A stretch of 41,538 nt of DNA from an uncultured Bacteroidales bacterium (GTDB taxonomy: Bacteria > Bacteroidota > Bacteroidia > Bacteroidales > CAIWKO01), in the NCBI GenBank assembly GCA_903913285.1, contig CAIWKO010000062.1, positions 1-41,538 on the forward strand, read 5' to 3'. The notes below the pieces were generated by a model. That model was not told the origin of the DNA and did no database searches. It saw nothing but the letters and a program-made list of their open reading frames with translations. The position numbers were made by a program, and so were the translations under genes. Positions 1-7,970 of this stretch are shown here, one piece after another. The first letter of the stretch is position 1; each line of letters begins with the position of its first letter.

Positions 1-111
1 ACCATTTGCCATTCCGCAATGCTCATTAGTACTTGTAGCAGTACATGATAGTTGCCCAATTGATGACAGTGAAATTGTCATAAGAAGAAACAAAATGATT
101 TGCTTTTTCAT
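1..111 (-). CDS. 5' fragment of a secreted SprB-like protein (cut by window edge)
   Basis: The first 37 codons of a minus-strand gene that leaves the window on the left. The N-terminus MKKQIILFLLMTISLSSIGQ is a clear signal peptide (two lysines, hydrophobic core, small residue before a mature Gln). The mature part contains TSTNEHCGMANG. This resembles the start of SprB-type repeats (T-N-x-x-C-x-x-x-N-G) found in large Bacteroidota adhesins and T9SS cargo. A -7-like box (TATCTTTA on the minus strand, 216-223) with a TTG at 240-242 lies about 105 nt upstream. The start is the ATG at 109-111. The rest of the protein is not visible, so the family is inferred from only about 15 residues. Confidence 0.6.
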   Translation of the reverse strand, partial: MKKQIILFLLMTISLSSIGQLSCTATSTNEHCGMANG

Positions 112-562
112 GGTTGTCAGATTTATTTTATTGGCCATAACGTTTGTGTTGTACCATTGGTGTTATTTTTACTATATCTCCAGAGTTGGTGTTATTTGTT
201 TTTTATTTCACTATGTAAAGATATATTTTTTTGATAAAACAATTAAAATATTTGGTTATTTTCTTTAATTTTTTAAAAATTTGAGGTTGAGATAATAGGG
301 TAGGAGACTAAAATAGTAAAAAAGTATCGATGGCGATGTGAATAGTATATAGAAAAAGCAGGTTGAAAATACTGTTAAAACGTATTTAAAGACCTGATTT
401 GCAGCAAAAAGATTGGTTGTTTTGTTTTTGAAAACTAAATGTTATTTAGTACGAAGTCAGGAGACTTTGCACAACGGGATTTGATCGTGCTATGCAGGCA
501 GAAACCTGAATAATATAAACGCCTTAAGTGGGATATTCGCCTAACATAGAACTAATGTTACT
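112..562. other. Intergenic stretch, no convincing gene
   Basis: About 450 bases without a supportable gene. The left part is very AT-rich and holds the probable promoter of the left-edge gene (216-242). Minus-strand translation of about 243-440 stays open for roughly 60 codons and is rich in aromatic residues. It has no ATG and no ribosome site, and it is preceded by in-frame stops, so it is not called. I see no terminator or repeat here. Confidence 0.6.
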
Positions 563-742
563 TTAAAAGCCATTCCACTCCCTCCGATCTGTGGCATAGA
601 AAAAATGATACCTTTCAATTTCGGTATGCGCACGCACGATTTCACGATGCGCACGCACGATTTCACGATGTGCACGCACGATTTCACGATGTGCACGCAC
701 GGTCTCACGATGCGCACGCACGATTTCCATTTTCTCATCCAT
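563..742 (-). CDS. Possible tiny heptad-repeat protein (REIVRAH)n
   Basis: A 59-codon frame starting at the ATG at 740-742; an upstream TTG at 785-787 would give 74 codons. After MDEK it is built of consecutive heptads: MEIVRAH, RETVRAH, three REIVRAH copies, then a diverged sixth copy TEIERYH, ending FFYATDRREWNGF. It coincides with the 21-bp tandem repeat at 626-730, so every frame is open there and openness proves nothing. Two points favour this frame. Of the three kinds of base change between copies, two are silent here (Ala GCG/GCA, Glu GAA/GAG) and only one changes the residue, whereas all change residues in the other two open frames examined. The heptad pattern also continues into a copy whose DNA has diverged. 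An Ile/Ala heptad could form a short coiled coil. Function unknown; it may be non-coding. Confidence 0.33.
   Translation of the reverse strand: MDEKMEIVRAHRETVRAHREIVRAHREIVRAHREIVRAHTEIERYHFFYATDRREWNGF
626..730. repeat. 21-bp tandem repeat, five copies
   Basis: Five head-to-tail 21-nt units, at 626-646, 647-667, 668-688, 689-709 and 710-730. Each reads ATGCGCACGCACGATTTCACG or a close variant. Units 1 and 2 are identical. Units 3 and 4 have GTGCAC in place of GCGCAC, unit 4 also has GGTCTC for GATTTC, and the last unit ends in CCAT. The unit length is a multiple of three. The local GC content is much higher than in the flanks. The positions 605-625 are a diverged further copy that is only visible after translation. 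Confidence 0.95.
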
Positions 743-844
743 CACTGTATCAATGCATAAATCAATAGCCCGATTGTCTCTGCCCAAAAAGTATATATCC
801 TTCTAACCACAAAAAGCCATCATCTATAGTCGGAATTCGAAATT

Positions 845-2800
845 TTGGTACTTTTGAAAGCCAATTCAAAAACAAATGCCAAACCCCCTAACAACAGCCC
901 GGTGAAAAACATATTCGCTTTCAAAGATGATGAAAAGCCTGCCTGGCTGCCGTTAGTCATAGCTTTCGGCGTCCCTGTGTTGCTCTATATGCAAACCCTT
1001 TGGTTTGGGCTAACCTGGTTCGACGACGACAAACTTTTGCTCAACAACATCCCCTTCCTGTCGAATTTTCATAACCTTTGCAGGGCGTTTTTAACGGATG
1101 CATATGATAACGGAAGCAGCCACTATTACCGTCCGCTGCAAACAGTTTCGTACATGATGGATATGCATATCGGTGGCGAAGGTCATTTTTGGATATTTCA
1201 CCTGACAAATATGCTGCTTGCGGGCTGCATGAGTTGTTTGCTTTTTTTGCTGCTCAGGAAATTTGCCGTTCCGATTGGATTAGCCTTGCTGAGCACCCAT
1301 ATATATGTTGCGCATCCACTGTTTGTTTCTAACATCGCATATATCCCTACAAGAGGCGATCTGTTGCTGCTGGTTTTCTTTTTAACCTCATTTCTGTGTT
1401 TTATTGAATATATGCAAAACAGCCGGACCGTATACCTGTTATTTCATTGGATCACATTTAGCATGGCATTGTTCTGCAAGGAAACTGCTGCTTTTTTTCC
1501 TGTTGTGTTCGTTGTGTATTACCTTTTTTTTCGGGAAAAGAAACAATCGGGATACGGGATGCTATTGGTTGGCGTGATGTACATTGTTTCGCTGGTTGCA
1601 TGGTATTGCATTCGCTTGATAGCTATCGGCGGCCGAGCACATAGCACTGAAATGGCAGGGGTGATGGGCCAAAGCGATCATTTCGGGCTGCTGCCCGTTC
1701 TTTCGAATTGGCGGACCATACCCGATTCGCTTTCGGTTTTTTTTGTTCCATGGAATATTGCCCCAATCCCGAGTTTCACGCTTTTCAATACTATTTTGGG
1801 TATGATGATTATTGTTGTGATTGGCCTGTTGTTGTTCAAAAATAAGGCGCGCCCGTTGAAACACAAGTTGTTTTGCTTGTTCTGCTTCTTGGTTACACTG
1901 CTGCCCACCATGCTCTACCATAACGAACTGATCGTTTATTTAAATCACCGGCTGTTTCTTCCTATGATAGGCATACTTCTGTTTCTACTTTTATGCATTC
2001 CGGAAAACCGGTTTTCGAAAAACAAGAAACACTTCAACCTTATGGCAGCGATTATTTTTATTGTTTTTGCTACGGTTTCGTTTATAAATTCGCGTTCGTA
2101 TAGCGATCCTCTGGCTTTTTACGATGCTGCCATATGTGCCAACCCGCGATCGGCTATAGTCTGCAACAACCGCGGAGTTGTTTACAGATCGAAGAAACGA
2201 TACACGGATGCCATAGCCGATTATAGCAAAGCAATTGCACTGAAGCCTGAATTTTCAGATGCTTATTATAACAGGGGCATAGCATGGGATCATGAGCAGG
2301 ACTTCGACAAAGCGATAGCTGATTATACGCAAGCCATTAAACTTGCGCCCTGGAATCCCGAACCGTATAACAACAGAGGCATCGTTTATGGCAAACTGGG
2401 ACGCATAGACGAAGCTATCGCCGACTTTACGAAAGCCATCGGCCTCGTGCCATCGAATGCCGAGATTTATAACAACCGCGGAGCCCTTTACGGGAAAACG
2501 GGCTCATTTGCCAATGCCGTTAATGACTTTACGACGGCCATAAAATTAAAACCCGATGATGCAGAAGCCTATAACAACCGCGGAATTACATACGAGCGGA
2601 ACGCGCTATACGCTGAAGCGATAGCCGACTTCGCGAAGGCCTTAGCGCTGAAAGGCGATTATGCCGAAGCCTATAACAACAGGGGAGTGGCGTATTATCA
2701 CCAGGGGTTTTCGGATAATGCCTGCATGGATTTTGAGCAAGCCGAACGGCTGGGCTCAGAAGCGGCGAAAGGGAATCTGGAGAAGTTTTGTAATAAGTGA
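845..2800 (+). CDS. TMTC-like polytopic membrane protein with C-terminal TPR repeats
   Basis: A 651-residue two-part protein. Residues about 35-430 form a many-helix membrane domain with an acidic cluster (D60-D62) in the first external loop and a YYRPL motif (about 94-98). YIPTRGDLL follows later. This pattern is seen in TMTC/PMT-like GT-C membrane proteins that use lipid-linked sugars. Residues about 430-640 hold six 34-residue TPRs of the form AxNNRGxxY...AxADFxKAI, expected on one side of the membrane for protein contacts. Sugar transfer is inferred from fold and motif. The start is uncertain. The frame opens just after a TAG at 827, and the first usable codon is TTG at 845 because no in-frame ATG occurs for about 48 codons. 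A GTG at about 902 (MKNIFAFKDD) is an alternative. A perfect TACTTTTG box at 849-856 overlaps the TTG and would favour the later start. It appears monocistronic. Confidence 0.72.
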   Translation: MVLLKANSKTNAKPPNNSPVKNIFAFKDDEKPAWLPLVIAFGVPVLLYMQTLWFGLTWFDDDKLLLNNIPFLSNFHNLCRAFLTDAYDNGSSHYYRPLQTVSYMMDMHIGGEGHFWIFHLTNMLLAGCMSCLLFLLLRKFAVPIGLALLSTHIYVAHPLFVSNIAYIPTRGDLLLLVFFLTSFLCFIEYMQNSRTVYLLFHWITFSMALFCKETAAFFPVVFVVYYLFFREKKQSGYGMLLVGVMYIVSLVAWYCIRLIAIGGRAHSTEMAGVMGQSDHFGLLPVLSNWRTIPDSLSVFFVPWNIAPIPSFTLFNTILGMMIIVVIGLLLFKNKARPLKHKLFCLFCFLVTLLPTMLYHNELIVYLNHRLFLPMIGILLFLLLCIPENRFSKNKKHFNLMAAIIFIVFATVSFINSRSYSDPLAFYDAAICANPRSAIVCNNRGVVYRSKKRYTDAIADYSKAIALKPEFSDAYYNRGIAWDHEQDFDKAIADYTQAIKLAPWNPEPYNNRGIVYGKLGRIDEAIADFTKAIGLVPSNAEIYNNRGALYGKTGSFANAVNDFTTAIKLKPDDAEAYNNRGITYERNALYAEAIADFAKALALKGDYAEAYNNRGVAYYHQGFSDNACMDFEQAERLGSEAAKGNLEKFCNK

Positions 2801-2957
2801 AATACACCATAGAGGAATGATGAAGATATATCTTTTTTTATTTCTAAGTTAATAACCTTCACAAATATAATGGTAGGCAGAGGCGCCCGAATAATGGTAA
2901 AAAAGCAAGCACGAAACTGATAGATATCAGGCTTTGCAATTTTTTTTCAGGATGGTA
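2801..2957. other. Intergenic spacer with weak palindrome
   Basis: A short spacer between the TPR protein and the efflux operon. AAGATATATCTT at 2823-2834 is a perfect palindrome followed by a run of T. It might act as a weak terminator, but the stem would be only about four base pairs. Nothing else is seen. Confidence 0.3.
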
Positions 2958-2987
2958 TTGTTATGAATTATAATAGTTATACTTTTG
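2958..2987 (+). promoter_or_regulatory. Promoter of the marR-emrAB-tolC operon
   Basis: TTG at 2958-2960, 19-nt spacer, TACTTTTG at 2980-2987. This matches the Bacteroidota consensus (TTTG-N19-TAnnTTTG) closely. The ATG of the MarR gene is 27 nt downstream of the box, so a MarR dimer bound near the start could block transcription of its own operon. Confidence 0.75.
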
Positions 2988-3014
2988 TAACCTTTTTTAA
3001 TTCTCAATCAGAAA

Positions 3015-3470
3015 ATGGATAAAAATCAATTATCTGTTCTTGCAGCCAACATCATATCGATAAAGCCCCTGTTCTATAAAACGCTCGGGAAACCCATGCC
3101 ATCGAACTCTGATATTACTCCCGGAGCATACTACCTGATGTTATATCTGAAAAAGCACCATTCGCTGTCGATGTCTGAATTGGGTAAGATGCTTTTAATT
3201 TCGAAACCCAATGTAACGGCGCTGGTAAACAAACTTATAGCGAAAGGTTTTGTAGAGCGTTCGTCGGACAAGCAGGACAGGCGCATCATCATGATAAGTT
3301 TGTCGGAAAAAGGAAATCAATTTGTGGAAAAGAGTAATAAAAAATATCTGGAGTACACGAAAAAAAGACTGCTTTCGCTTACGGACGCGGAATTGGAATT
3401 GTTTTCGAACTCGCTGCAGCATGTAAAGGACATTTTATCGAAGATACGCACAACAGATACGAACGAATAA
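3015..3470 (+). CDS. MarR-family transcriptional regulator
   Basis: 151 residues, the normal length for a MarR repressor. The winged helix-turn-helix spans about residues 45-110. The recognition region is MSELGKMLLISKPNVTALVNKL, followed by the wing with the typical D-x-x-D-R-R segment (SDKQDRRIIMISLSEKG). N- and C-terminal helices would form the dimer interface. It is the first gene of the efflux operon, 33 nt before the adaptor gene, directly downstream of a strong promoter. This is the standard arrangement in which a ligand releases the repressor and induces the pump. The ligand cannot be read from the sequence. Confidence 0.9.
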   Translation: MDKNQLSVLAANIISIKPLFYKTLGKPMPSNSDITPGAYYLMLYLKKHHSLSMSELGKMLLISKPNVTALVNKLIAKGFVERSSDKQDRRIIMISLSEKGNQFVEKSNKKYLEYTKKRLLSLTDAELELFSNSLQHVKDILSKIRTTDTNE

Positions 3471-3503
3471 ATAAATAATCTATCAATATAAAAAGAAAAT
3501 TGT

Positions 3504-4526
3504 ATGGAAAATCAAACACCTGAAGTTGAACCCAAAAAGAGAAAGAACAGAGTTTATATACCCCTGATAGCTGTTGTTATAATTGTGCTGGGACTGGGAA
3601 CATGGTGGTATCGCGAATATTCGAAATACATCTCGACCGACGATGCTTATATTGAATCGGACAATGTTGCCGTTAGCTCAAAGATCATGGGCAGGGTTGC
3701 TGCAGAGTATGCCGATGAAGGCGATTCGGTTAAAAAAGGAACATTGCTGGCGGTTTTAGACAGTAACGATTTGCTGGCTCAGGAGTTTCAGGCTATAGCG
3801 TTGAAAGATCAGGCAACAGCCACAAAAACACAAACGGAAGCAAGCTACAATTATGATCAGGAAAACATAAAAGTGCTGCAGGTTGGTGTTAGCAAAGCAA
3901 CTGAAGACTTTAACAGGGCCAAGACCGAATTTGACGGGAACATTATTACGAAAGAAGCCTACGATCATGCTGCCAAAGCATTGGAAGCTGCACAGGCGCA
4001 GTTGAATGCCTCGGTTTCGGCGCTCTCGGTGTCGAAAGCAAAAATAGAGAGTTCGGCCAGTGCCATACGTTCGGCAGAAGCTCAGGTTGATCTTATAAAA
4101 ACGCAGATCAAGAATACCAAACTGTATGCACCAATGGACGGTATTATTGCCAAAAGATGGTTGCTTCCGGGCGATATCACCTCGACAGGACAATCGATAT
4201 TCACCATAACGAATAATAAAAAGTTTTGGGTGATCATTTATCTGGAAGAAACGCAAATATCGAAACTTCATTTGGGTCAGAAAGCCTTGTTTAAAGTGGA
4301 TGCTTTTTCGGGAGTTAATTTCAACGGTAAGATATTTAATATAGGTTCGAACACGGCTTCGCAATTCTCGCTGATACCGCCAAACAATGCATCGGGCAAC
4401 TTTACGAAGGTAACTCAAAGGGTTCCGATAAAAATATCGATCGACGGCACCGAAGACGGTAAGAAAATATCAAGTTTCAACTTTTTGGCCGGGATGTCGG
4501 TTGTTGTGAAGATCGTTAAAGAATAG
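3504..4526 (+). CDS. HlyD/EmrA-type membrane fusion protein of a tripartite efflux pump
   Basis: 340 residues. It has a short basic cytoplasmic N-terminus (EPKKRKNR), one transmembrane helix at about 18-36, then TDDAYIESDNV, the usual opening of the EmrA barrel-sandwich domain. GRVAAEYADEGDSVKKG is the first half of the lipoyl-like domain and KLYAPMDGIIAKRWLLPGD the second. They are separated by a long alpha-helical hairpin rich in Ala, Gln and Lys (about 95-205) that would reach the TolC protein. The C-terminal beta-barrel domain includes the GQKALFKVDAF segment. It links the inner-membrane MFS pump encoded 2 nt downstream with the outer-membrane channel. Substrate unknown; hydrophobic toxic compounds are usual for the family. 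Confidence 0.92.
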   Translation: MENQTPEVEPKKRKNRVYIPLIAVVIIVLGLGTWWYREYSKYISTDDAYIESDNVAVSSKIMGRVAAEYADEGDSVKKGTLLAVLDSNDLLAQEFQAIALKDQATATKTQTEASYNYDQENIKVLQVGVSKATEDFNRAKTEFDGNIITKEAYDHAAKALEAAQAQLNASVSALSVSKAKIESSASAIRSAEAQVDLIKTQIKNTKLYAPMDGIIAKRWLLPGDITSTGQSIFTITNNKKFWVIIYLEETQISKLHLGQKALFKVDAFSGVNFNGKIFNIGSNTASQFSLIPPNNASGNFTKVTQRVPIKISIDGTEDGKKISSFNFLAGMSVVVKIVKE

Positions 4527-4528
4527 AA

Positions 4529-6145
4529 ATGCCAAAAAGAAGAGTTTCACTTTCGCACAGGATCAGGAGATTGGTCAGAACCAGAGATTCTGGCTGGCAT
4601 CCGCAAAACGACAGTTATAAATGGTGGTTGCTTGCCAATATCATGATCGGTACGTTTATGGCTGTTCTGGATGCTACCATTGTGAACGTGGGTTTGCCAA
4701 AGATCATGGCTTCATTTGGCATCGGCATCGACAAAGCGGAATGGATTATAACAGCCTATATGCTTGCCATGGCCGTGATGCTACCTACTTCGGCATGGCT
4801 GGCCGATAAGTTCGGCTATAAGCGGATGTATTTTTTGGGCCTGTTGTTGTTTACTTTGGGTTCGTTCTTGTGTGGTGCATCGAGCGATGAAAATATGCTG
4901 ATCATTTCGAGAGTAATACAGGGATTGGGAGCCGGAACAATACAGCCATTGGGTATGGCCATCATCACACGTGAGTTTCCACCCAAACAAAGAGGGGTTG
5001 CGTTGGGTTTTTGGGGAATATCAGCTGCAGCTTCTGTTTCGTTCGGACCTTTAATAGGCGGATACCTTGTTGATAATTTTAACTGGCAGCTCATATTTGA
5101 TGTAAACATACCTGTAGGTATCATTGGTTTGCTGGCTACAATAATTATACAACAGGAATATTTTAACCCGAAGGTCAGGAGCTTCGATTTTGTGGGGTTT
5201 ATCTCAGTGGTTACCTTTTTACCACTGACCTTATATGCCTTGTCGGAAGGAAATGCGGCTACCAATTCGGCAGGTTGGTCGGCGCCATACATATTGATCT
5301 GTTTTGCGATAGCGATAATTGCGTTGGCAGTGTTTATCACTGCGGAATTCACAGTAAAAGAGCCCCTGATAGACTTGCGTTTGTTGGGCAACCGTAATTT
5401 CGGTATCGGCAACCTTATTATGCTGATATTCGGTATGGGAATGTTCGGCAGTACGTTCCTGCTGCCTATCTATCTTCAGAATTCGTTGGGTTATACGGCT
5501 GTTCAGGCTGGAAGCGTGTTTTTGCCCGTGGGTATTATTCAGGGTTTGATGTCGCCGATATCGGGCAGAATTGCCGATCGTATGAATGCGAAACTACCTA
5601 TTATTATTGGAGTCTTATTGCTAACATTCAGCTTTTTAATGAACTCATCTTTATCGTTTCTGACGGAGAACCATTTTATCATGGTTTCATTATATATCAG
5701 AGGATTTGCAATGGGTTTACTTTTTACCCCCTTGAGCACTATTTTACTTTTGCAGATACCGCGCGAAAAAATGGCTCAGGCTTCGAGTATAACAAATACC
5801 GTCAGGCAATTGGGCGGAAGTTTAGGCGTGGCCATACTGGCAACACTACTGACATCAAGAGTAACCTTTCATTCGCAAATGTATGAACAGGCAATACAAT
5901 CCCGATCGCAGGTTTTTATGAACACAGTGAATCATCTGGCCTTTCACATACAGCATACTGTTGGAAGCACGTATGCTGTGGCTGCCAAACAAGCTCAATA
6001 TATTCTTCTTGCAAATGTAAACAAGCAGGCATATATTCAGGGTATAGACGATGATTTTCTAATCGCTGCATTAATGACTTTGGTAGGTGTGATACCAATT
6101 ATATTTCTGTCGTTACGAAAAAAAAATAAACTTCAAAAGGAGTGA
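4529..6145 (+). CDS. DHA2-family MFS drug/proton antiporter (EmrB/QacA type)
   Basis: 538 residues with about 14 hydrophobic segments, as expected for the DHA2 family of the major facilitator superfamily. Key motifs are visible: LDATIVNVGLPKI in helix 1 (motif D1), AWLADKFGYKRMY between helices 2 and 3 (motif A), and GAGTIQPLGMAIITREFPPKQRG in the motif B/C area. The basic N-terminal tail of about 28 residues (MPKRRVSLSHRIRRLVR) is somewhat longer than usual. It would export drugs in exchange for protons through the adaptor and TolC proteins of this operon. The start follows the emrA stop by 2 nt, and the stop overlaps the next gene's ribosome site. Confidence 0.92.
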   Translation: MPKRRVSLSHRIRRLVRTRDSGWHPQNDSYKWWLLANIMIGTFMAVLDATIVNVGLPKIMASFGIGIDKAEWIITAYMLAMAVMLPTSAWLADKFGYKRMYFLGLLLFTLGSFLCGASSDENMLIISRVIQGLGAGTIQPLGMAIITREFPPKQRGVALGFWGISAAASVSFGPLIGGYLVDNFNWQLIFDVNIPVGIIGLLATIIIQQEYFNPKVRSFDFVGFISVVTFLPLTLYALSEGNAATNSAGWSAPYILICFAIAIIALAVFITAEFTVKEPLIDLRLLGNRNFGIGNLIMLIFGMGMFGSTFLLPIYLQNSLGYTAVQAGSVFLPVGIIQGLMSPISGRIADRMNAKLPIIIGVLLLTFSFLMNSSLSFLTENHFIMVSLYIRGFAMGLLFTPLSTILLLQIPREKMAQASSITNTVRQLGGSLGVAILATLLTSRVTFHSQMYEQAIQSRSQVFMNTVNHLAFHIQHTVGSTYAVAAKQAQYILLANVNKQAYIQGIDDDFLIAALMTLVGVIPIIFLSLRKKNKLQKE

Positions 6146-6147
6146 AA

Positions 6148-7482
6148 ATGAATAAACAAAGATTGATATTAGTATTTGGATTTATATTAAGCATAGGCTT
6201 GCTGTGCAATTCATCTGTTTTCGGACAAACAACCACAAACAATGTTTCGGGCGATTCGTTAACGCTCGAAAAGATCATTGCAATTGTTGTACAGACTCAT
6301 CCTATGGTGAAAGAAGCAGCTGAATCGGTAAATTCAGCAAATGCAGGTATAGGACTTGCCAAATCAGGTTATTTCCCGACCATAGATGCAACGGCTTCGT
6401 ATGCACGCATAGGTCCTGCAGATAAAATGACATTTCCGATGCTCGGCACCTTTCAGCTTTATCCTTCGGATAATTATGCGGCAAGTGTGAATGTGTATGA
6501 AAATATCTACGATTTTGGCAAAACACACCGAAACGTGAACTTTGCCAAAGAAGTTAAAACCCTGAATGAACAAAGCATTGAGCAGGTGAAGCAGAAACTG
6601 GCTTATACAGCTACTATGATCTATTATTCGATGGTGTACCTGCAGGAAGCTATTATTATCAATAAAGATCAGTTGAAGACCCTTCAGGAACATCTGGATT
6701 TTATTCAGAAGAAGCATGATGCCGGATCAGCTACACAATATGAGATACTTTCAACTCAAGTGAAAATATCGACCGTAGAAAGTGCCGGTATAGATCTGCA
6801 GACAAGCCTGAAAAATCAGAGGTCGGAGTTGAACTCGCTGATGGGACAAACAGAAAATACCGATTTTGCCGTGAAAGAGCAATTGAATGTAAAACTTCCC
6901 GATGTTCCCGACGACTCCTTAATTTCGTTTGCATATAAACATCGCGATGAAATTAAGATCGCACAGGAAAAAACTGCAGTTGCAGAACTTCGGTTGAAGG
7001 TGGTGAGGGCACAGAACCATCCCAGTTTGAATCTGGAACTATCAGGTGGGGGCAAGAACGGTTATTTTCCTGATCTGAATGCTGTTAAAGCCAATTATGT
7101 GGCTGCAATAGGACTGAATGTTCCTATTTTCGAGGGCACACGCATGAAATATAATATGCTGCAAACAAAATCAGCAATAGTCATCACAAACTACGAAACA
7201 GAACTTGCCAAACGCACTATCACTGCAGATGTTACCGAAAACCTTGAGAACATAAAAGCATCGCTGAAAAAGATAGATCATTTTAATTTGCAACTGACAC
7301 AGTCCAAACAAGCGTTCGCTTTGTCACAAACAAACTATCAAGCCGGAGCAATAACCAACCTCGATGTGCTGGATGCAACAACTACTATAACGGAAAGTAA
7401 CCTCTTGCTTTTCAAGTCGAAAGTCGAGTACGTTACCAATGTTTATAAGCTAAAAATGGCAATAGGGGAAAGGCTCTATTAA
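6148..7482 (+). CDS. TolC-family outer-membrane efflux channel
   Basis: 444 residues. The signal peptide MNKQRLILVFGFILSIGLLCNSSVFGQ is followed by the two OEP repeats typical of TolC proteins. Each has long helices (for example KTLQEHLDFIQKKHDAGSATQYEILSTQ and QAFALSQTNYQAGAITNLDVLDATT, the conserved Y-x-x-G-x-x-x-x-x-D-V-L-D motif) and short beta-strands (YPSDNYAASVNVYENIYDFG and YVAAIGLNVPIFEGTR). The ATG at 6148 is chosen because AAAGGAGTG ends just before it. A GTG at 6142 is in frame but lies inside that Shine-Dalgarno, which also overlaps the emrB stop. It is the last gene of the operon and forms the outer-membrane exit duct. Confidence 0.92.
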   Translation: MNKQRLILVFGFILSIGLLCNSSVFGQTTTNNVSGDSLTLEKIIAIVVQTHPMVKEAAESVNSANAGIGLAKSGYFPTIDATASYARIGPADKMTFPMLGTFQLYPSDNYAASVNVYENIYDFGKTHRNVNFAKEVKTLNEQSIEQVKQKLAYTATMIYYSMVYLQEAIIINKDQLKTLQEHLDFIQKKHDAGSATQYEILSTQVKISTVESAGIDLQTSLKNQRSELNSLMGQTENTDFAVKEQLNVKLPDVPDDSLISFAYKHRDEIKIAQEKTAVAELRLKVVRAQNHPSLNLELSGGGKNGYFPDLNAVKANYVAAIGLNVPIFEGTRMKYNMLQTKSAIVITNYETELAKRTITADVTENLENIKASLKKIDHFNLQLTQSKQAFALSQTNYQAGAITNLDVLDATTTITESNLLLFKSKVEYVTNVYKLKMAIGERLY

Positions 7483-7511
7483 ATACCGGCAACTACTGCA
7501 GGATTTAGGTA

Positions 7512-7907
7512 CTATTTTTCAGCGTGCAGTGCCAATCGGTTACCTTCAGTGTCGACAAAGAAAGCCATGTAGCCCACCTGTTCGTTCACCAAAGTGCGCG
7601 GCATCAGTATTTTTCCACCGTTGGCAACAATTCTGTCGATAATAAGCTGCATATCGGGATTTGCATTTAAATAGATCACAGCTCCGTCCATCGAGGGTTT
7701 GTGCATATCGCCTTTCACCAGAGCTCCCGAAACTTTACCAATCATATTGTCGGATGAAGGAAAGAAAACCATTTCGAAGCCTCCCAGGTCAACTCTTTTC
7801 ATTTGTATGTCGAATATGGTTTCGTAGAACTTTTTAGCCCTTTCGGTGTTGGTCATAGGAATTTCAAACCAGTTGATGGCATTGGTGTTTTCGTTAAGTT
7901 TTTCCAT
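7512..7907 (-). CDS. VOC-superfamily protein (glyoxalase/bleomycin-resistance fold)
   Basis: 131 residues with the beta-alpha-beta-beta-beta layout of one VOC protein. It opens with NWFEIPMTNTERAKKFYETIF, ends with GYMAFFVDTEGNRLALHAEK, and has ILMPRTLVNEQVGYMAFF as the second module. Such small proteins are often metal-dependent lyases or dioxygenases, or drug-binding proteins. The metal ligands cannot be assigned with certainty and the substrate is unknown. It sits on the minus strand between two unrelated transcription units and has its own promoter box at 7922-7929. Confidence 0.88.
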   Translation of the reverse strand: MEKLNENTNAINWFEIPMTNTERAKKFYETIFDIQMKRVDLGGFEMVFFPSSDNMIGKVSGALVKGDMHKPSMDGAVIYLNANPDMQLIIDRIVANGGKILMPRTLVNEQVGYMAFFVDTEGNRLALHAEK

Positions 7908-7921
7908 AACTTATTTTTCCA

Positions 7922-7929
7922 CAAAAGTA
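7922..7929 (-). promoter_or_regulatory. -7 box for the VOC gene
   Basis: TACTTTTG on the minus strand, a perfect TAnnTTTG match, 15 nt upstream of the VOC start codon. No clear -33 TTG. A 6-bp inverted repeat (TCGTAT-gtt-ATACGA, 7944-7958) lies just upstream and could be an operator. Confidence 0.5.
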
Positions 7930-7970
7930 TTGAAATGTTGGATTCGTATGTTATACGAGTATGAAAAAAC

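Noticed and set aside
243-440. Minus-strand open stretch of about 60 codons rich in Phe, Leu and Tyr
   Set aside because: No ATG or ribosome site, in-frame stops just upstream, and a composition explained by AT-rich DNA.
626-730. CRISPR array
   Set aside because: The units are contiguous 21-mers without unique spacers, and no cas gene is near.
541-738. Alternative frame through the 21-bp repeat (VKSCVRI units)
   Set aside because: All copy differences change the residue in this frame, and it overlaps the better supported REIVRAH frame.
626-760. Plus-strand frame MRTHDFT repeats
   Set aside because: Open only because the unit is 21 nt; the copy differences alter Arg, Asp and Phe, and no ribosome site is seen.
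4816-5412. Long antisense frame inside the MFS transporter gene
   Set aside because: It is a shadow of a strong gene with complete family motifs; no promoter or family signature.
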